Assembly (NCBI GenBank): GCA_014549065.1
Contig: JACDOX010000001.1
Span: forward strand, 7,693,736 to 7,757,735
DNA from: Cardinalis cardinalis
Taxonomy: Eukaryota; Chordata; Aves; Passeriformes; Cardinalidae
Direction of reading: 5' to 3'
DNA: 64,000 nucleotides
Made by a program: the position numbers and the translations under genes
Shown: in pieces, positions 36,777 through 48,003 of the stretch
How the letters are laid out: the number at the start of each line of letters is the position of its first letter
How positions within the stretch are numbered: the first letter of the stretch is position 1
Notes under the pieces: generated by a model
The model's database searches: none
Told to the model about the DNA's origin: nothing
Seen by the model: the letters and a program-made list of their open reading frames with translations, nothing else

Positions 36777-37899
36777 CTGCATGGAGAAAAAAACCAAAAA
36801 AAACCCAGCTGTAGTTTCTCAATTTGGGAAAAAAGGTTTCTGTAAATACACCTGATCCTTATTTTGGTACAGCACAGGTTAAAATATTTTGTGTCTCTCT
36901 GTCATGCTAAGATAGCTGCTGGCTAGGAGATTGTCCATNTATTTATGGAATAGGGGCTGAAACAACAAGGACTGGAGTTCAANAAAGCCTCAGGATCCCA
37001 GCAACATGGCTGATCAGATATTTCTCTCAAAAGAGAGTATTTTTAGCAGGGGAGTGAGCAGCTGAAGGGACAGCTGCAGAACCAAGGCAGTCATAGCTTC
37101 TTNGCAAGGCCTGGAAATGGGACAACACTTGGTGCTGCTGTTAACACTGGGACAAGCAGCTCTTCACCCCTCATCCATATAACAAACCTTCCTTTCAGAC
37201 CTTCCAGCCCTAGCAAAGGCCAGGAGANCTCCGTGGTATGTTTTCCACATGCAACTCCCTAGTTAGTCCATTCCTACAGCTGACCCTGCCTGCCTGGCTG
37301 CAGGTAGTGGTTACNCTGGAATGCGAGAGCACTCCAGCATCACTGGCTGCTTTAAAGAGCCTTGAGCATTAGCCAGAGATTTAAACATTGCAATCCAGCT
37401 CAGTAATCCATAACTGAACACAGATTTTCTTTGCCTCAATCAGGTTGCTGCTTGTTTAATGAGTGGATTTTTCCGCCCCACCACCAGAACAAGTTCCTAC
37501 AAGAAACAAATCATAAGTGCCAAAGTCAGTGCCAGGATCAGAAAATAAAGCAAGCTCAGACTTCTCTGACTTTATGTCTTCACAGCTGTACTTATATGAG
37601 CAAACCTGCTGTACACTTCTGTTTTCCTTCTTTGAAGCTTTGGGTAGAATATAGGGATGGACTGGTGTAAAGCACAGCTCCCTTCAGAATTACGGCTGAC
37701 CAGGAGTGCAGCAAACAGCAAAAGTGGAAAGCAGTCANGGACAAGCACTAGAGCCTAACATGCATCAAGGCAAGCAAGCCCCATGGCAAGCCCTGCAGCA
37801 TGAGTAGCTGCAGTAGCTATAAATTTGGTCTCCCACACGCCAATGAAATCTGTCCTTATCTCATACCCTTTGAACTCCACACTAGCNACCAAAAAGGAC

Positions 37900-38075
37900 C
37901 ACTTGGTTTAACCCCAGTAGGCAGCTGAGCACCACACAGCCACTCACTCTCTCCCCACTGCAGTGAGATGGGGGAGAGAATCAGAAGATTAAAAGTGCAA
38001 AAACACTTGGTTTGAGATAAAGGCAGTTTCATAGGTAGAGCNCAAGCTGGAAGTAAACAAAAAGGAAGCAAGCAC
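37900..38075 (-). mobile_element. ERV LTR fragment
   Basis: TTGGTTTAACCCCAGTAGGCAGCTGAGCACCACACAGCCACTCACTC, GATGGGGGAGAGAATC and GAGATAAAGGCAGTTT are hallmarks of a very common avian LTR family, related to the LTR at 50448-51012. Only the terminal portion is kept; sense is on the minus strand, parallel to copy B. Confidence 0.8.
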
Positions 38076-41000
38076 TGTGTTAAAAGATGCTCAATGTGGT
38101 AAAAAGCCAAATTAAATCAGTATGACAAAAAGTAACAAAAATTAATATAGAAGTGTTTATATCCTGATGACTGGTGCCTCACTAAGATATAGGAAGATGT
38201 GGACATTTTCACTGAAAAGAGATTTTATCAATAACATAAAAGAAAAAAGGAATAGTCTGCATGATTCAGATATTAAAATATCTATTTAGACAGTGTTTAA
38301 GAAGGGTAAAACTGATGGTGTGGTGCTACTCTATAGTAAGTTATTGTTTATAAAGTTCTGATAAGAGCAAGGATTACAAATCCTCAATGTGTGCCAAGCT
38401 CTGTGCTGANAGAGCCCAGGAGAAGGCCATGTTAAGGGGGCTTGCCTCAGGTTACTGAATCAGAAATACTGAGCAGTACTGGGAATAATTTATTCNGCCT
38501 GCAACATGGGGTGAAGAAAGTGAGTGGATTTTGTATTGTTATTGGGGGGGTCAGATCTGGAACACAGACTAGCAGCAAAAGTGTCTTAAAATCACAAATA
38601 AAACATCCATATCCATAGGAAGTGCATCAATAATAACCTCGATGTGATATGGGGATTAATTTGGATATNCAGATCACTAATAAACAAGAGATTGTATAAT
38701 CTACCAGCAAGATTTAAGATGATTCCAAAGCCCCCAAGCACAAGTAATTNCAGACTCAACAGCCAGATAAACTACTGGCAAGATAACTGAGAAACTGGTA
38801 AGTGATGCCACTCATTCTAATTTTGTGGGAAACAGACCTTGTAAACAAATTCACTTCCATTCTTTGAGGAAATTAGAGGTTTAATAGCTTGTACAGGTTT
38901 CAAGCTCATATAGTTTTAACAGGCACTTCTTAAAGAGTCACTTTAAGCCATTCTTTAAGCCATTACTTGAAAGTCGTCCTTCCACCAGTGATTCACTCTC
39001 TGTTCTTATCCCCAGCCTGATCTCCCTCCGGATCTCCTGGCTCCCTGCTAGAGATGCCAGTGAAAATGCTGGCACAAGCAAAAGCACTCTTGGGAACAGC
39101 CCAAACTTAAGTTGGTATACAAGTATTATGCATGTATATTACCAATGCCACTTGACATCTTTATTAAAAAATAAATCTCTTTGAAATTGAGCATATATGC
39201 AATGAATGATGTCATCAACTAGCATGACACAAAGTANCCATCAGTGGTGGAATCTCTATCAAATAAGAACTGTATCTTTGTTCTACATTATTCAGCATTT
39301 TCAGAATTTTCTTCTAATATTAATAGGATGNTTACATTGATCAGTTTTAGCAAAGTAACATTCCACTGATTCCTCTTCCTCCAACTCAATTTTTATGTAG
39401 CAGAAAATTACCTGCTGACTGGAAAACCACAACCCTTAACTTTACTAGCTCACAAATTACAAAATAAATGAACATCGTACTAATTTTTGATTTTAAGTTC
39501 AATATAGACACTAGAAAAATGCTTTATAAAGAATGTAAAATGCACCGATGTGCAAAATCATATTTTTTAAAAACCTACAAAACAGATTTAACAGTACAGG
39601 TTTGACCAAAGAGATCTGAAAGTAGTTGTGTAGATACAGAGTTCACCTTCTGTTAATTAGCTGGATGGGTGAGATGCAAGCTAATTCAACATCATTCCAG
39701 CTGAATCAAAGGGTAGAAAAAGAATAAATGATTGACTGATTGAGGAACAGCTAGAAGCAGNATGGGTTCTTCTGGAAATTGGGTACTCAACAGCAGTTCA
39801 GTTACTGCTCTCACAGTTCAATTGCAGACTACCTCAAATATTTCATAAGAAAAGAATGAATTCCAATCACTGAAACCTGGACCCTGATATTTGGACTATA
39901 TGATGCAAGTCCAACATTGCAAATGCATCCCTCTACTGTCNATATATCAAAGGGCTACAACAGGACAGGACTTCTATTTTTCCATGTTCCACTGGCTATG
40001 TCTCACCAGTTCCCTGCTGAAACCCATAATACAATTTTGAAGCATTCTTTCTATCAAACACCATATATGAAATTATTACAACTATATGAGTGCCTATTGC
40101 AAGCCTGCTACAAGCAACCTCCTTGATTATGCAGTAGGAGACAATGCAGGAGTGCTACCACAAAGTAAACACATTTACTTATAATGGCTTTGGTTTGCCC
40201 CAAATGTCAAATTTAATGGAGAAATTTCTCTTCTGCTTTTATCAAACCTGAGCCAGGAGCAGCTCCAATGTACTTCAATACTGAATATCTTCTAAAAAGT
40301 TAGCAACTGGGTATAGTGTCGTATTGTTTAACAAAAAAGCCCAAACAAACACTTTTGAAATTGTCTACATTATTCTTATCCTATCTAGTGATGGATTTGA
40401 AGCTACTGTTCTGAGTGATTTCATTGTTCTTATAGAGAACAACATAAGTGTTGACATATGAGGTATTTGTTTGGGCTCCACCTCTAAAGTATATCGAATT
40501 CCAGAGTAATCACTGTATCTACAGTCTAAAATTACAGGTGATGTCAGAGAAAGAACTACTGTCTCCCTACTTAGAGAGGAGCTCCCCTTTGAACAAAAGT
40601 CTCTTGCAGTACAAGTTGTTCAGATCCTACGGTCTTGCTTATCATTTGCTGATAAGGATAATCTTACCAACACTATAATCTCAGGAAGAACAAAGCTGTC
40701 ACAAGAGACTTACTACATTAAAATTAAAACCTTGTAGCTGGCTTTCAATCTTGACTGAAGAGTCATAATCTTGGTCCTGCTGCNTGCTAGTTTGCTCTTG
40801 GCAATAAGTTTAGCAGAGCATAGAGAGAAGATGCTTTACACAGAAGCAAGTGTAAGGTAACTGCAGACTCTTGGAGAGAGAATTTTTTAACACTTGCTTT
40901 CTTGTGGCAGGCTCCTACTCTTTGCTCAAACTGAATTGTTCTGTTTCATAAGAGGAGTCATCTAACAGCTACAATTCTGCCTCTTGCTTTTCAATGTAAA

Positions 41001-41429
41001 TAAAATCCCAGTTTTATATTTTCCTGGATGTTTTGTGGCAGGTCCATGGAAAATAACTCTCTTCCTGGTCTCACCCGGCCACCACCCACTTTATTTATCT
41101 CCATAAATCCACCCATCTTGTACCCTCCTGTGTTTGTAGAGCTTCCCCCACCTTCAGCACATCCGTCCCAAAAATGAATGGTCTATCCCCTCCAGACAGA
41201 AACAATCGGCCATTACAGTGCTCAGTCCCACGGNTTTTTGCAGCCGTTCTACCTTTTTCACACACTGAGGATACTAAACCCAGAACACTGTTTCCCATTT
41301 ACAGCCTCAGCAAACACAAATAACTGAATTCCCACTTGGGTTTGATTGAGCATGTGGGTATTAGGCATTACCTCTGGCTGACCATCTTTGCTCAGCTTGA
41401 TTGGCAGGTAAGAGTGAGGAGAATAATAA

Positions 41430-42140
41430 AATCATAGAATGGTTTGGGTTGGAAGGGACCTTAAAGAGCATCTAGTTCCAACCTCCTCTGCCATGGGCAG
41501 TGACATCTTCTACTAGCCCAGGTTGCTCAAAGCCCAATCCAACCTGGCCTTCAACACAGCCAATGATGGGGCATCCACAACTGCTCTAAGCAACCTGGTC
41601 CAGTGTCTCATCATTCTTATAGTGGATTTACTGATATTTAATCTAAACTGCCCTTTTTCTGTTCAAAGCCATTTCCCTCTTGCCTGGCCGGTTACATGCC
41701 TGTGTAAAGTTCCTCTCCTGCCCTCTTGTAGGTCCTTTTCACACACTAAAAGGCTGAAATGAGATCTCCCTGAGGCTTTTTCTTCATCAGGCTGAACAAT
41801 CCCAATTCTCTCAGCCTGTCTTCGCAAGAGACTGCTCTGATCATCTTTCTGATCCTTCCCTATACCTGTTCCAACAGGCCCATGTCTTTACTAGGCTGAG
41901 AACCCCAGAGCTGGATCTGCACTCCAGGTGATGGCTCACGCCTGNAGCAGAGCAGAGGGGCAGGATCAGCTCCCTCACCCTGCTGGCCACACGGCTTGGG
42001 ATCCAGCCCAGGACATGGCTGGCTTTCCTGCCCTGTGGGCACACATGGTCGGGCGTATGAAGAGAGAGTACAAGGAGCAGCATCTGCGTTCACATCTGTT
42101 ACTTGTCCTGCTCAGGCACCAGTAAAATACCGCAAGTGCC
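41430..42140 (-). mobile_element. CR1 LINE fragment
   Basis: Antisense CR1 beginning at its terminus: AATCATAGAATGGTTTGGGTTGG, AAGGGACCTTAAAGAGCATC, CAGGTTGCTCAAAGCCC, GGGGCATCCACAACTGC, CAGGCTGAACAATCCCAATTCTCTCAGCC, CCCAGAGCTGGATCTGCACTCCAGGTG and GGACATGGCTGGCTTTC. About 700 bases, ending close to the copy B CpG island. Confidence 0.92.
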
Positions 42141-42324
42141 CAACAGCTGCACCTGTCCCTTTTCTTCACCTGGAAGTGTCATTTAACATTTCCAAACATC
42201 AACACCGCGAAGACTCGAGGGTTTCCTCAATGTCTGGCACTAAGGGCCCCTAAGAGCAGCAGATCGCTGCTGAAGCCCGGGAGTGCTGGAACGCGGCTGG
42301 ACCTCCCCCTGCCGCCTTCCCTTC

Positions 42325-42376
42325 CATCCCATCCCATCCCATCCCGTCCCGTCCCGTCCCGTCCCGTCCCGTCCCG
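42325..42376. repeat. (CCCAT)n(CCCGT)n pentanucleotide repeat
   Basis: On the plus strand, CCCAT units pass into seven or so CCCGT units. On the transcript strand this is (GGGAC)n followed by (GGGAT)n, starting about 20 bases after the exon 1 donor. The G-triplet spacing makes G-quadruplex formation plausible. Confidence 0.9.
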
Positions 42377-42394
42377 AGCCCCCGCCCCGCTCAC

Positions 42395-42495
42395 CTGCCC
42401 GCGGCGGCGGCGCCGTCCCGGAGCCCGCGGAGCAGCCCCGTCCCGGGATAAGCGCCCCGCCGCCCCCGCAGCCGGGACGAGGAGGCGGAGCTGCG
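42395..42495 (-). other. predicted untranslated exon 1 of copy B
   Basis: The minus strand ends GCCGCCGCGGGCAG|GTGAGCGGGGCGGG, a near-ideal donor inside the CpG island and upstream of the copy B exon 2 acceptor. The 5' end near 42495 is a guess. No ATG-initiated frame would be needed, since the coding start lies in exon 2. Confidence 0.55.
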
Positions 42496-42680
42496 CCTGG
42501 CAGACACTGCAGGCTCCGTGCCCAGACATTCTCCGTGGAATTCTTCACCGATAAAAAAATCCCAGGACGGGCGTCGGGAGTCCCGCCTGGGCGCGCTGGG
42601 ATGGGGGAGCCGCTTCCCGTCGCAGGGGAGCGCGGGACGCGCAGAGCCCTCTGCGCCCTTCCCTGCTTGGAAGGAAGAAA

Positions 42681-45160
42681 GCTCCCTAAGACGTGCTTCC
42701 AGTCAATTCGTGTCTACNTTGAGCAAGGAAACTTACTGGCAGTGACATTGACTGCTACGTTGAGAAAATGCCCTGGTTTTGCAAAGGAAATAACCTCCTT
42801 AAAAAGGTTAAGAGACTTGGGTGTCACACAGACTTGGGCTATAATTAAAGCAGAACACAGAATAGGCTAACATGGCTAAATTCAGGCAGAATTTATTACT
42901 GAAATGTAATAAATACCCTTATGTTGTAGTGTCATTCACCCTCTTCCTTAAATTGTGGAGGTCTTATTTAGACTGACACAANCCATAGNTGTCAGTTTTG
43001 AAGTTCAGGAAATGGTTAATCCAACCTGTTTAAGGCAGGTGATTGAATTTCATTGNTTTGATTTGATGCAGAACAAGAAATTGGCTCCCATGAAGTAAAA
43101 TGCATGACTGTAGTACATTGCTTCCCACACACCTACAGTGCTGTAGCTGTGGGCCNGGGGAAGGGGACACAAACCTGCAAAAAAAGCATCCACCGCTGAT
43201 GCTTTTTTGTTGGCTTCTGGTTTTATGGCACAAGACAGTTTTGTTCAGTAACAGGTTTTCTTGTGAGGGAATAAAAAACTTGATATTCCTAGNGTGAAGC
43301 AGCAAATCATTGAAAAAGTGGTTTTGCTAGTAGAGACTAGAATAGAATGCAGATAGAAAGTATTTGAGAGGCAAAAGTACATTTAGATGACCAGTGNAGA
43401 GAGAAAAAATTTTGTACATAATATTTACCACCCAATGCCAAACGTAGCTGAAATTATTTTGTTTTGTTCACATGTGTTTCCTTTGTGTTTGCATGATGCT
43501 GTCCTATCACCCAAAGAGTCTGGATGGAAATATAAGAACTAAAACTACTATTGAAGAACAGAACTANAATGAAACAGCAAAATGATAATATGGATATTGA
43601 AAAATACATTGGAATAAAAAGTATTGAACAGTAGTGTGTGAAAAAAAGAAATAATTGCATTGCTATCTTTTCTTTTCCTTCTCTTTTTTTTTTCTTGAGA
43701 GTCATCTCAATGAAAAAGTGGTATGAGGCTTTTTCAGAGTATTTTTAGGAAACTGATATGGGCTTCTATCAGTAGATTTGCATATGAAGGGAGATTTCTA
43801 ATGATAGACAAAACTACTCTGAGGAATCCATGTCATTACATGAAATCAAAATTTAAGTATTTGGATCTCAGGGATTGGGAAAATATAATAAAGAGGTACA
43901 AAATCAGACTAAAATTTTTAGNTGAAATCATGGTTAAAAATTTTAGAAAGTTTCCAAAATTCCTACAGACACCTAGTGTACAATGTGTATTANCATGACT
44001 GTAAAGATTCTACAAGAAATGGAGCAAAAGGAACTGATTGGTAGAACAAACTGTTCCATGTGAATCAGATGCATATGTTAAACTTCAGCTAAAAATAAAA
44101 GTAACAACAAAGGTGAGATAAACATAAAAAATTAATAGAGCTGAAAAAGTACTCTGCTCTAATTTTGAATTAAGGTAATGAGATGGAGAATTGGCAGATT
44201 GATCATAAAGATGAAGGAGGAGAAATAATAAAACNGGAATGAAAAATCAATGTTCAGACATGGTAAGAACATAAAGACTGGTAGAACCAGTTCATTTTCT
44301 CAATCTATGCAAGAACAGTGTCTATCAGATTTAATTCCAGGCTCAGTAGTAAGGAGTTTCTAGTAGCTTTGTGGAGTTTAGAATACNATGTGACCAAGAA
44401 TAGCAAATTGAGCACTTATATTTGAGAAATTAGGAATAATTAGGAGTCTCCTGTATTCTGCACTACCCAATGTGCTCCAGACCAAAAAGTGTTAAGAAAA
44501 TAGGAGTTCAAGATGTGGAGAAATAGTAAACTCGTTTCCTTTTCTAATTGTTAATGTTGCCAGGCAGTCCTGCCAAAGGCATCAAGCTATGGGAAGAGTA
44601 AATATAACCTTAGGGCTTATTTGACAATGTTCCGGGTAGGATTACTGAAGTGTTACAGCTAACATTGAAGGCATGGCTGAAATCTCTGCAATATTTTATA
44701 TAATTCTATTTCTTCCTTGTTTACATAGATCAATTTAGATTGAAACAAGGACAGAAAACGGTCCAAAGAATGAGACAGATGCATGAGGCTTTTTTAACCT
44801 ACCACAATGAAATTTAAAATGGGATATACCTGTTGCTGTTAAATAATTTTGGGAGTAAGAAGGTAAAAAAGTAACTGAGTTAAAGNTCAGTCAAAGCACA
44901 GAATAAATGCGAGTTAATGACAGTATAACTTCAGCACATTTTATATTCCAGTAAATTTTCCAGCAAGAAAAACTGAAGTTATGAATCTGTTTACAAGAGA
45001 AATAATAGCGTTTCTACTGCTATTTGAAAGTTGAAAATAAATAGGTTACAGAATTTGGCAGTCCTAGTCTGGTGTTGCTTGCATGACACTGCAAGTGAGT
45101 TGTGCTGGGAGCTGGCTCCCCTNCATCAAGGATGATTCCAGTAGAACATGGAACGATTAA
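42681..45160. other. no gene recognised
   Basis: AT-rich intergenic DNA upstream of copy B. Short ORFs only, none with recognisable motifs; no repeat family identified by eye. Confidence 0.7.
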
Positions 45161-45167
45161 TCCTGTT

Positions 45168-45942
45168 GGTGGCTGATCACAAGTGGTGTTCCCTAGGGAT
45201 CAGTACTGGGGCCTGTCATTTTAATATCTTCATGGATGACCTGGATGAGTGCCCCTCCAGTCAGTTCACAGACAACACTAAGCTGGGCANGAGTGTTGAT
45301 CTGCTGGATAGNTGGAAGGCTCTGTAGAGAGATCTGGACTGGCTGGATCGATGGGCCTAGACCAATTTTATGAGGTTTGACAAAGNCAAGTGCTGGGTCC
45401 TGCCTTTGGGTCACAGCAACCCCATTGCAGCTCTACAGGCTGGGGNCAGATTGGCTGGAAATCTGCCCAGTGCAAAAGGACATGGGAGTGCTGGTCAGCA
45501 GCTGAACATGAGCCAGTGTGTGTGCCCAGGTGGCCAAGAAGGCCCATGGCATCCTGGCTTGGATCAGCAATAGAGTGGCCAGCAGGACCAGGGCAGGGAT
45601 TGTCCCCTGTACTCAGCACTGGTGAGGCCACACCTCGAGTCCTGTGATCCCTCTTCTCTAAAGCAGCAAGCAAGATGAGATNGGGTCAAGTTGCACAAGG
45701 GGAGGTTTAGANTGGATATTAGGAAAAATTTCTTCACTGAAAAGGTTTTTCGGGCATTGGAACAGGCTGCCNAGTGGTGGAGTCACCACCCCCGGAGCAA
45801 TCCTGGATGTATTTTTAAAAGACAAGTAAAAGTCTTCTTAAGTGTCCANAGGGACATGGTTGAGTGGTGAACTTGACAGTCTTTGGTTAATGCTTGGACT
45901 AGATCATAAAGGTCTTCTCTGCCCTAAATTATTATGATTCCA
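45168..45942 (+). mobile_element. CR1 LINE, 3' part with decayed reverse-transcriptase end
   Basis: Sense CR1. TGGTGTTCCCTAGGGATCAGTACTGGGGCC corresponds to the conserved GVPQGSVLGP stretch of the reverse transcriptase with a TAG stop in place of Gln. Then ATCTTCATGGATGACCTGGATG, ACACTAAGCTGGGC, CTGCCTTTGGGTCACAGCAACCCC, CTTCACTGAAAAGG, GAACAGGCTGCC and a tail ending ATTATTATGATTCC. Multiple frame breaks; inactive. Confidence 0.9.
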
Positions 45943-47935
45943 TGCTTAACATAAAATGACAACTTGTGCTTGGAGGCTATAAAATTTCTTACTAAAATAA
46001 ACTGATTACTTGGTTCTAAAAATTTGCCTCAGTCTTGCCTCCTGTCTCTTAATACTTGCTTGAGCATAAATGCCAGAACCCAGACAGGATTAGCAATTGC
46101 TACTAACCCCATTCTGGAGCAAGAGTGGTCCTTGTGGCTTCTTAGGGTTGGATCCTATTTCAGGCAGTAATGTTGCAGAGTGATGGGAAGAAATTACTGT
46201 CTTGGAAATCTCAATAAACTGAACTTGAATGTTTTGGGGTTTTTTTAACATTGACATTCTAAACATTTCAATCACTGATGCTAAAATGTGGGAATCATTT
46301 TGGGACAGTACCACAGATGTGGGATTATTTGCAGGCAGGCTTGGAAGTTTTAGAGGTGGCTGCNATGACAAAGAGTCATTAGTTTTTGTCTTCTTGGAGA
46401 GGTGTTTCACTGATGAGGAAGAAAATGAGCTTTTCTTTCAGATCCTGAAGGAAACATCCCTCAANAACATTCTTGGAAAGTTGTTATATAGATGGAATTT
46501 GCTGACTATAGATAGTGTAAGAAACTACATTGCTCATGCAGGGATATTCAGACATTAAGTGTGAAAACTTGTTCTGTTTTTTCCTNTGTAAAATCAGCAG
46601 AATCAAACCAAATTCTGCCAAGGCTCAACCTTATCCTTTGCTTGCAAATATCACTGCTGTCCTGGAGGAAAACACAAAGTCACTTGACATTAAAATTTAG
46701 TGGTCTAAAAACTAACTCAGTTCATTTGCCTTGAAGCAGAAGATGATAATCTGAGGAACAGCACAGAGTATTTACTCCTAGCCCCAGAAAGAGCTCCTTC
46801 ATCCAGTATCTGTGTAAGCCATCCTTCTTACATATGCAACATCATGAGAGCCAAGGCTACTTTGCTGCACAAGTCTCCCCATTTCTTTTTCATGTCCTCA
46901 ATTTCCTTCTTCTCTTCTACAGCTTTCAGTGTGGGCCAGCTGGCTTTAGATTCAGCATCTAACTACNGGCAGGGACAGTGGTGTCAGCCTGAGGGCTGGA
47001 GACCTCCTAACCACTGCAGCTGGAGGTTGCAGCTTGGCAGAAGAGTATCCTTCACTAAACCACAGGTTTGCATCCTGCCTTCTTGTCATCCATGNTTTTT
47101 AGCACATCATTTGCTGATAGCAGAGATGTGACAAGTTATCTGGAATTTTTGGATCTCATCCAATTTATAAGAAAACATGGTCTCTAGCAGGTATTTTTAT
47201 CTCTCTTTGCTATANACCTTAATATTTTGAAAGCATCCTCTGCATTCTTTTCCAATATATGTGCACTCTATTGACGTTCATATCATTTTCTTGCCTTCCC
47301 TTTCTTTCTTCCCTAATTTCAGTCTGCATTATTCTTACTCCCTATTTCTTTCCCAGCACCAGTCTTTAGGCTGAGATCCTCTCTCCTTCTGCATCTCTTT
47401 TTTACACTCAAGATTTTTCCATCTCACTTGGACAAGTCCTGCCTTGTCTCCACCACATTGGTTCCTAATTTCTTTGCCCAGTTTATCACAGTGTCACCAA
47501 AGAAAGCTCCCTTCTACAGTCAGGTGTTCTTTTCCTAGCATCCTTTCATTGGCCCAAAACTATTGAATCTCCAGAGCCTCATTATCTGGAAATTCTATTG
47601 TCATTCCCAGCTCTTTTACACACCATGGTTTGTTTGGAAAAAAGGCTGTTCCCCAGCTTCTTTCCCACTCTGGAATCTCTTAAANCTCACTGGTGTTTCA
47701 CAATTCCCACCCTTCCTTTGCACAACCTTCACTAGTCCCTTGCACTTCTCTTTCACTCCAGTCTGCTAGAATTCAGCAGTTGCCATAAAATTTCATTGCC
47801 TGCACTGTCTTGTGTTATGTGCCTAGAGGCAGGGGAAATAGGATGAGTTTTCCTGTTTAATTATTATTTCAGTCTGATTAACACTATATATTAAGAAAAA
47901 TACAGCATAGAGTGGACAGAGTCTTGCAGATCATA
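45943..47935. other. no gene recognised
   Basis: No coding exon, RNA gene or identified repeat. The plus-strand ORF at 46229-46558 has no recognisable domain. Confidence 0.65.
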
Positions 47936-48003
47936 AAGTCATAGAATATTTTATGTTGGAAGGGACCTTAAAGATCATCTAGTTACAACACCCCTGCCAT
48001 TCA
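47936..48003 (-). repeat. CR1 LINE 3' tail
   Basis: AGTCATAGAATATTTTATGTTGGAAGGGACCTTAAAGATCATCTAG and CCCCTGCCAT are the antisense terminal bases of CR1, about 65 bases long. Confidence 0.88.

Larger units (their letters stand above)
36777..42394 (-). other. copy B intron 1
   Basis: Runs from the exon 1 donor (CAG|GTGAGC at 42395/42394) to the exon 2 acceptor (36777), about 5.6 kb. It holds an LTR fragment (37900-38075), a CR1 fragment (41430-42140) and the pentanucleotide tract just after the donor. No coding exon was recognised. The sequence at 41041-41330 contains a 67-codon minus ORF of no known family. Confidence 0.65.
42240..42680 (-). promoter_or_regulatory. CpG-island promoter of copy B
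   Basis: A sharp rise in G+C and CpG density against AT-rich surroundings, with CGGCGGCGGCG, CCCGCGG and many CCCGTCCC units. It contains a strong minus-strand splice donor at 42395/42394, in the right place and orientation for copy B's untranslated first exon. The TSS cannot be fixed; on the minus strand there is no strong TATA box. Divergent transcription to the plus side is possible but no gene was seen there. Confidence 0.75.

Noticed and set aside
36774..36797. In-frame upstream ATG extending copy B by eight residues
   Set aside because: It lies in the pyrimidine tract of the exon 2 acceptor (TTTCTCCATGCAG), so it is intronic. The ATG at 36773 is the one matching copy A.
42283..42870. 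195-codon plus-strand ORF in the CpG island
   Set aside because: The N-terminal half is a translated pentanucleotide repeat and GC-rich low complexity. No family resemblance; GC-rich DNA has few stops.
45168..45680. ORFs of 67-101 codons on both strands
   Set aside because: They are shadows of a decayed CR1 reverse-transcriptase end with stops and frame breaks.
46229..46558. 109-codon plus-strand ORF
   Set aside because: No recognisable motif, contains ambiguous codons and has no splice context; about as long as chance ORFs elsewhere in the window.
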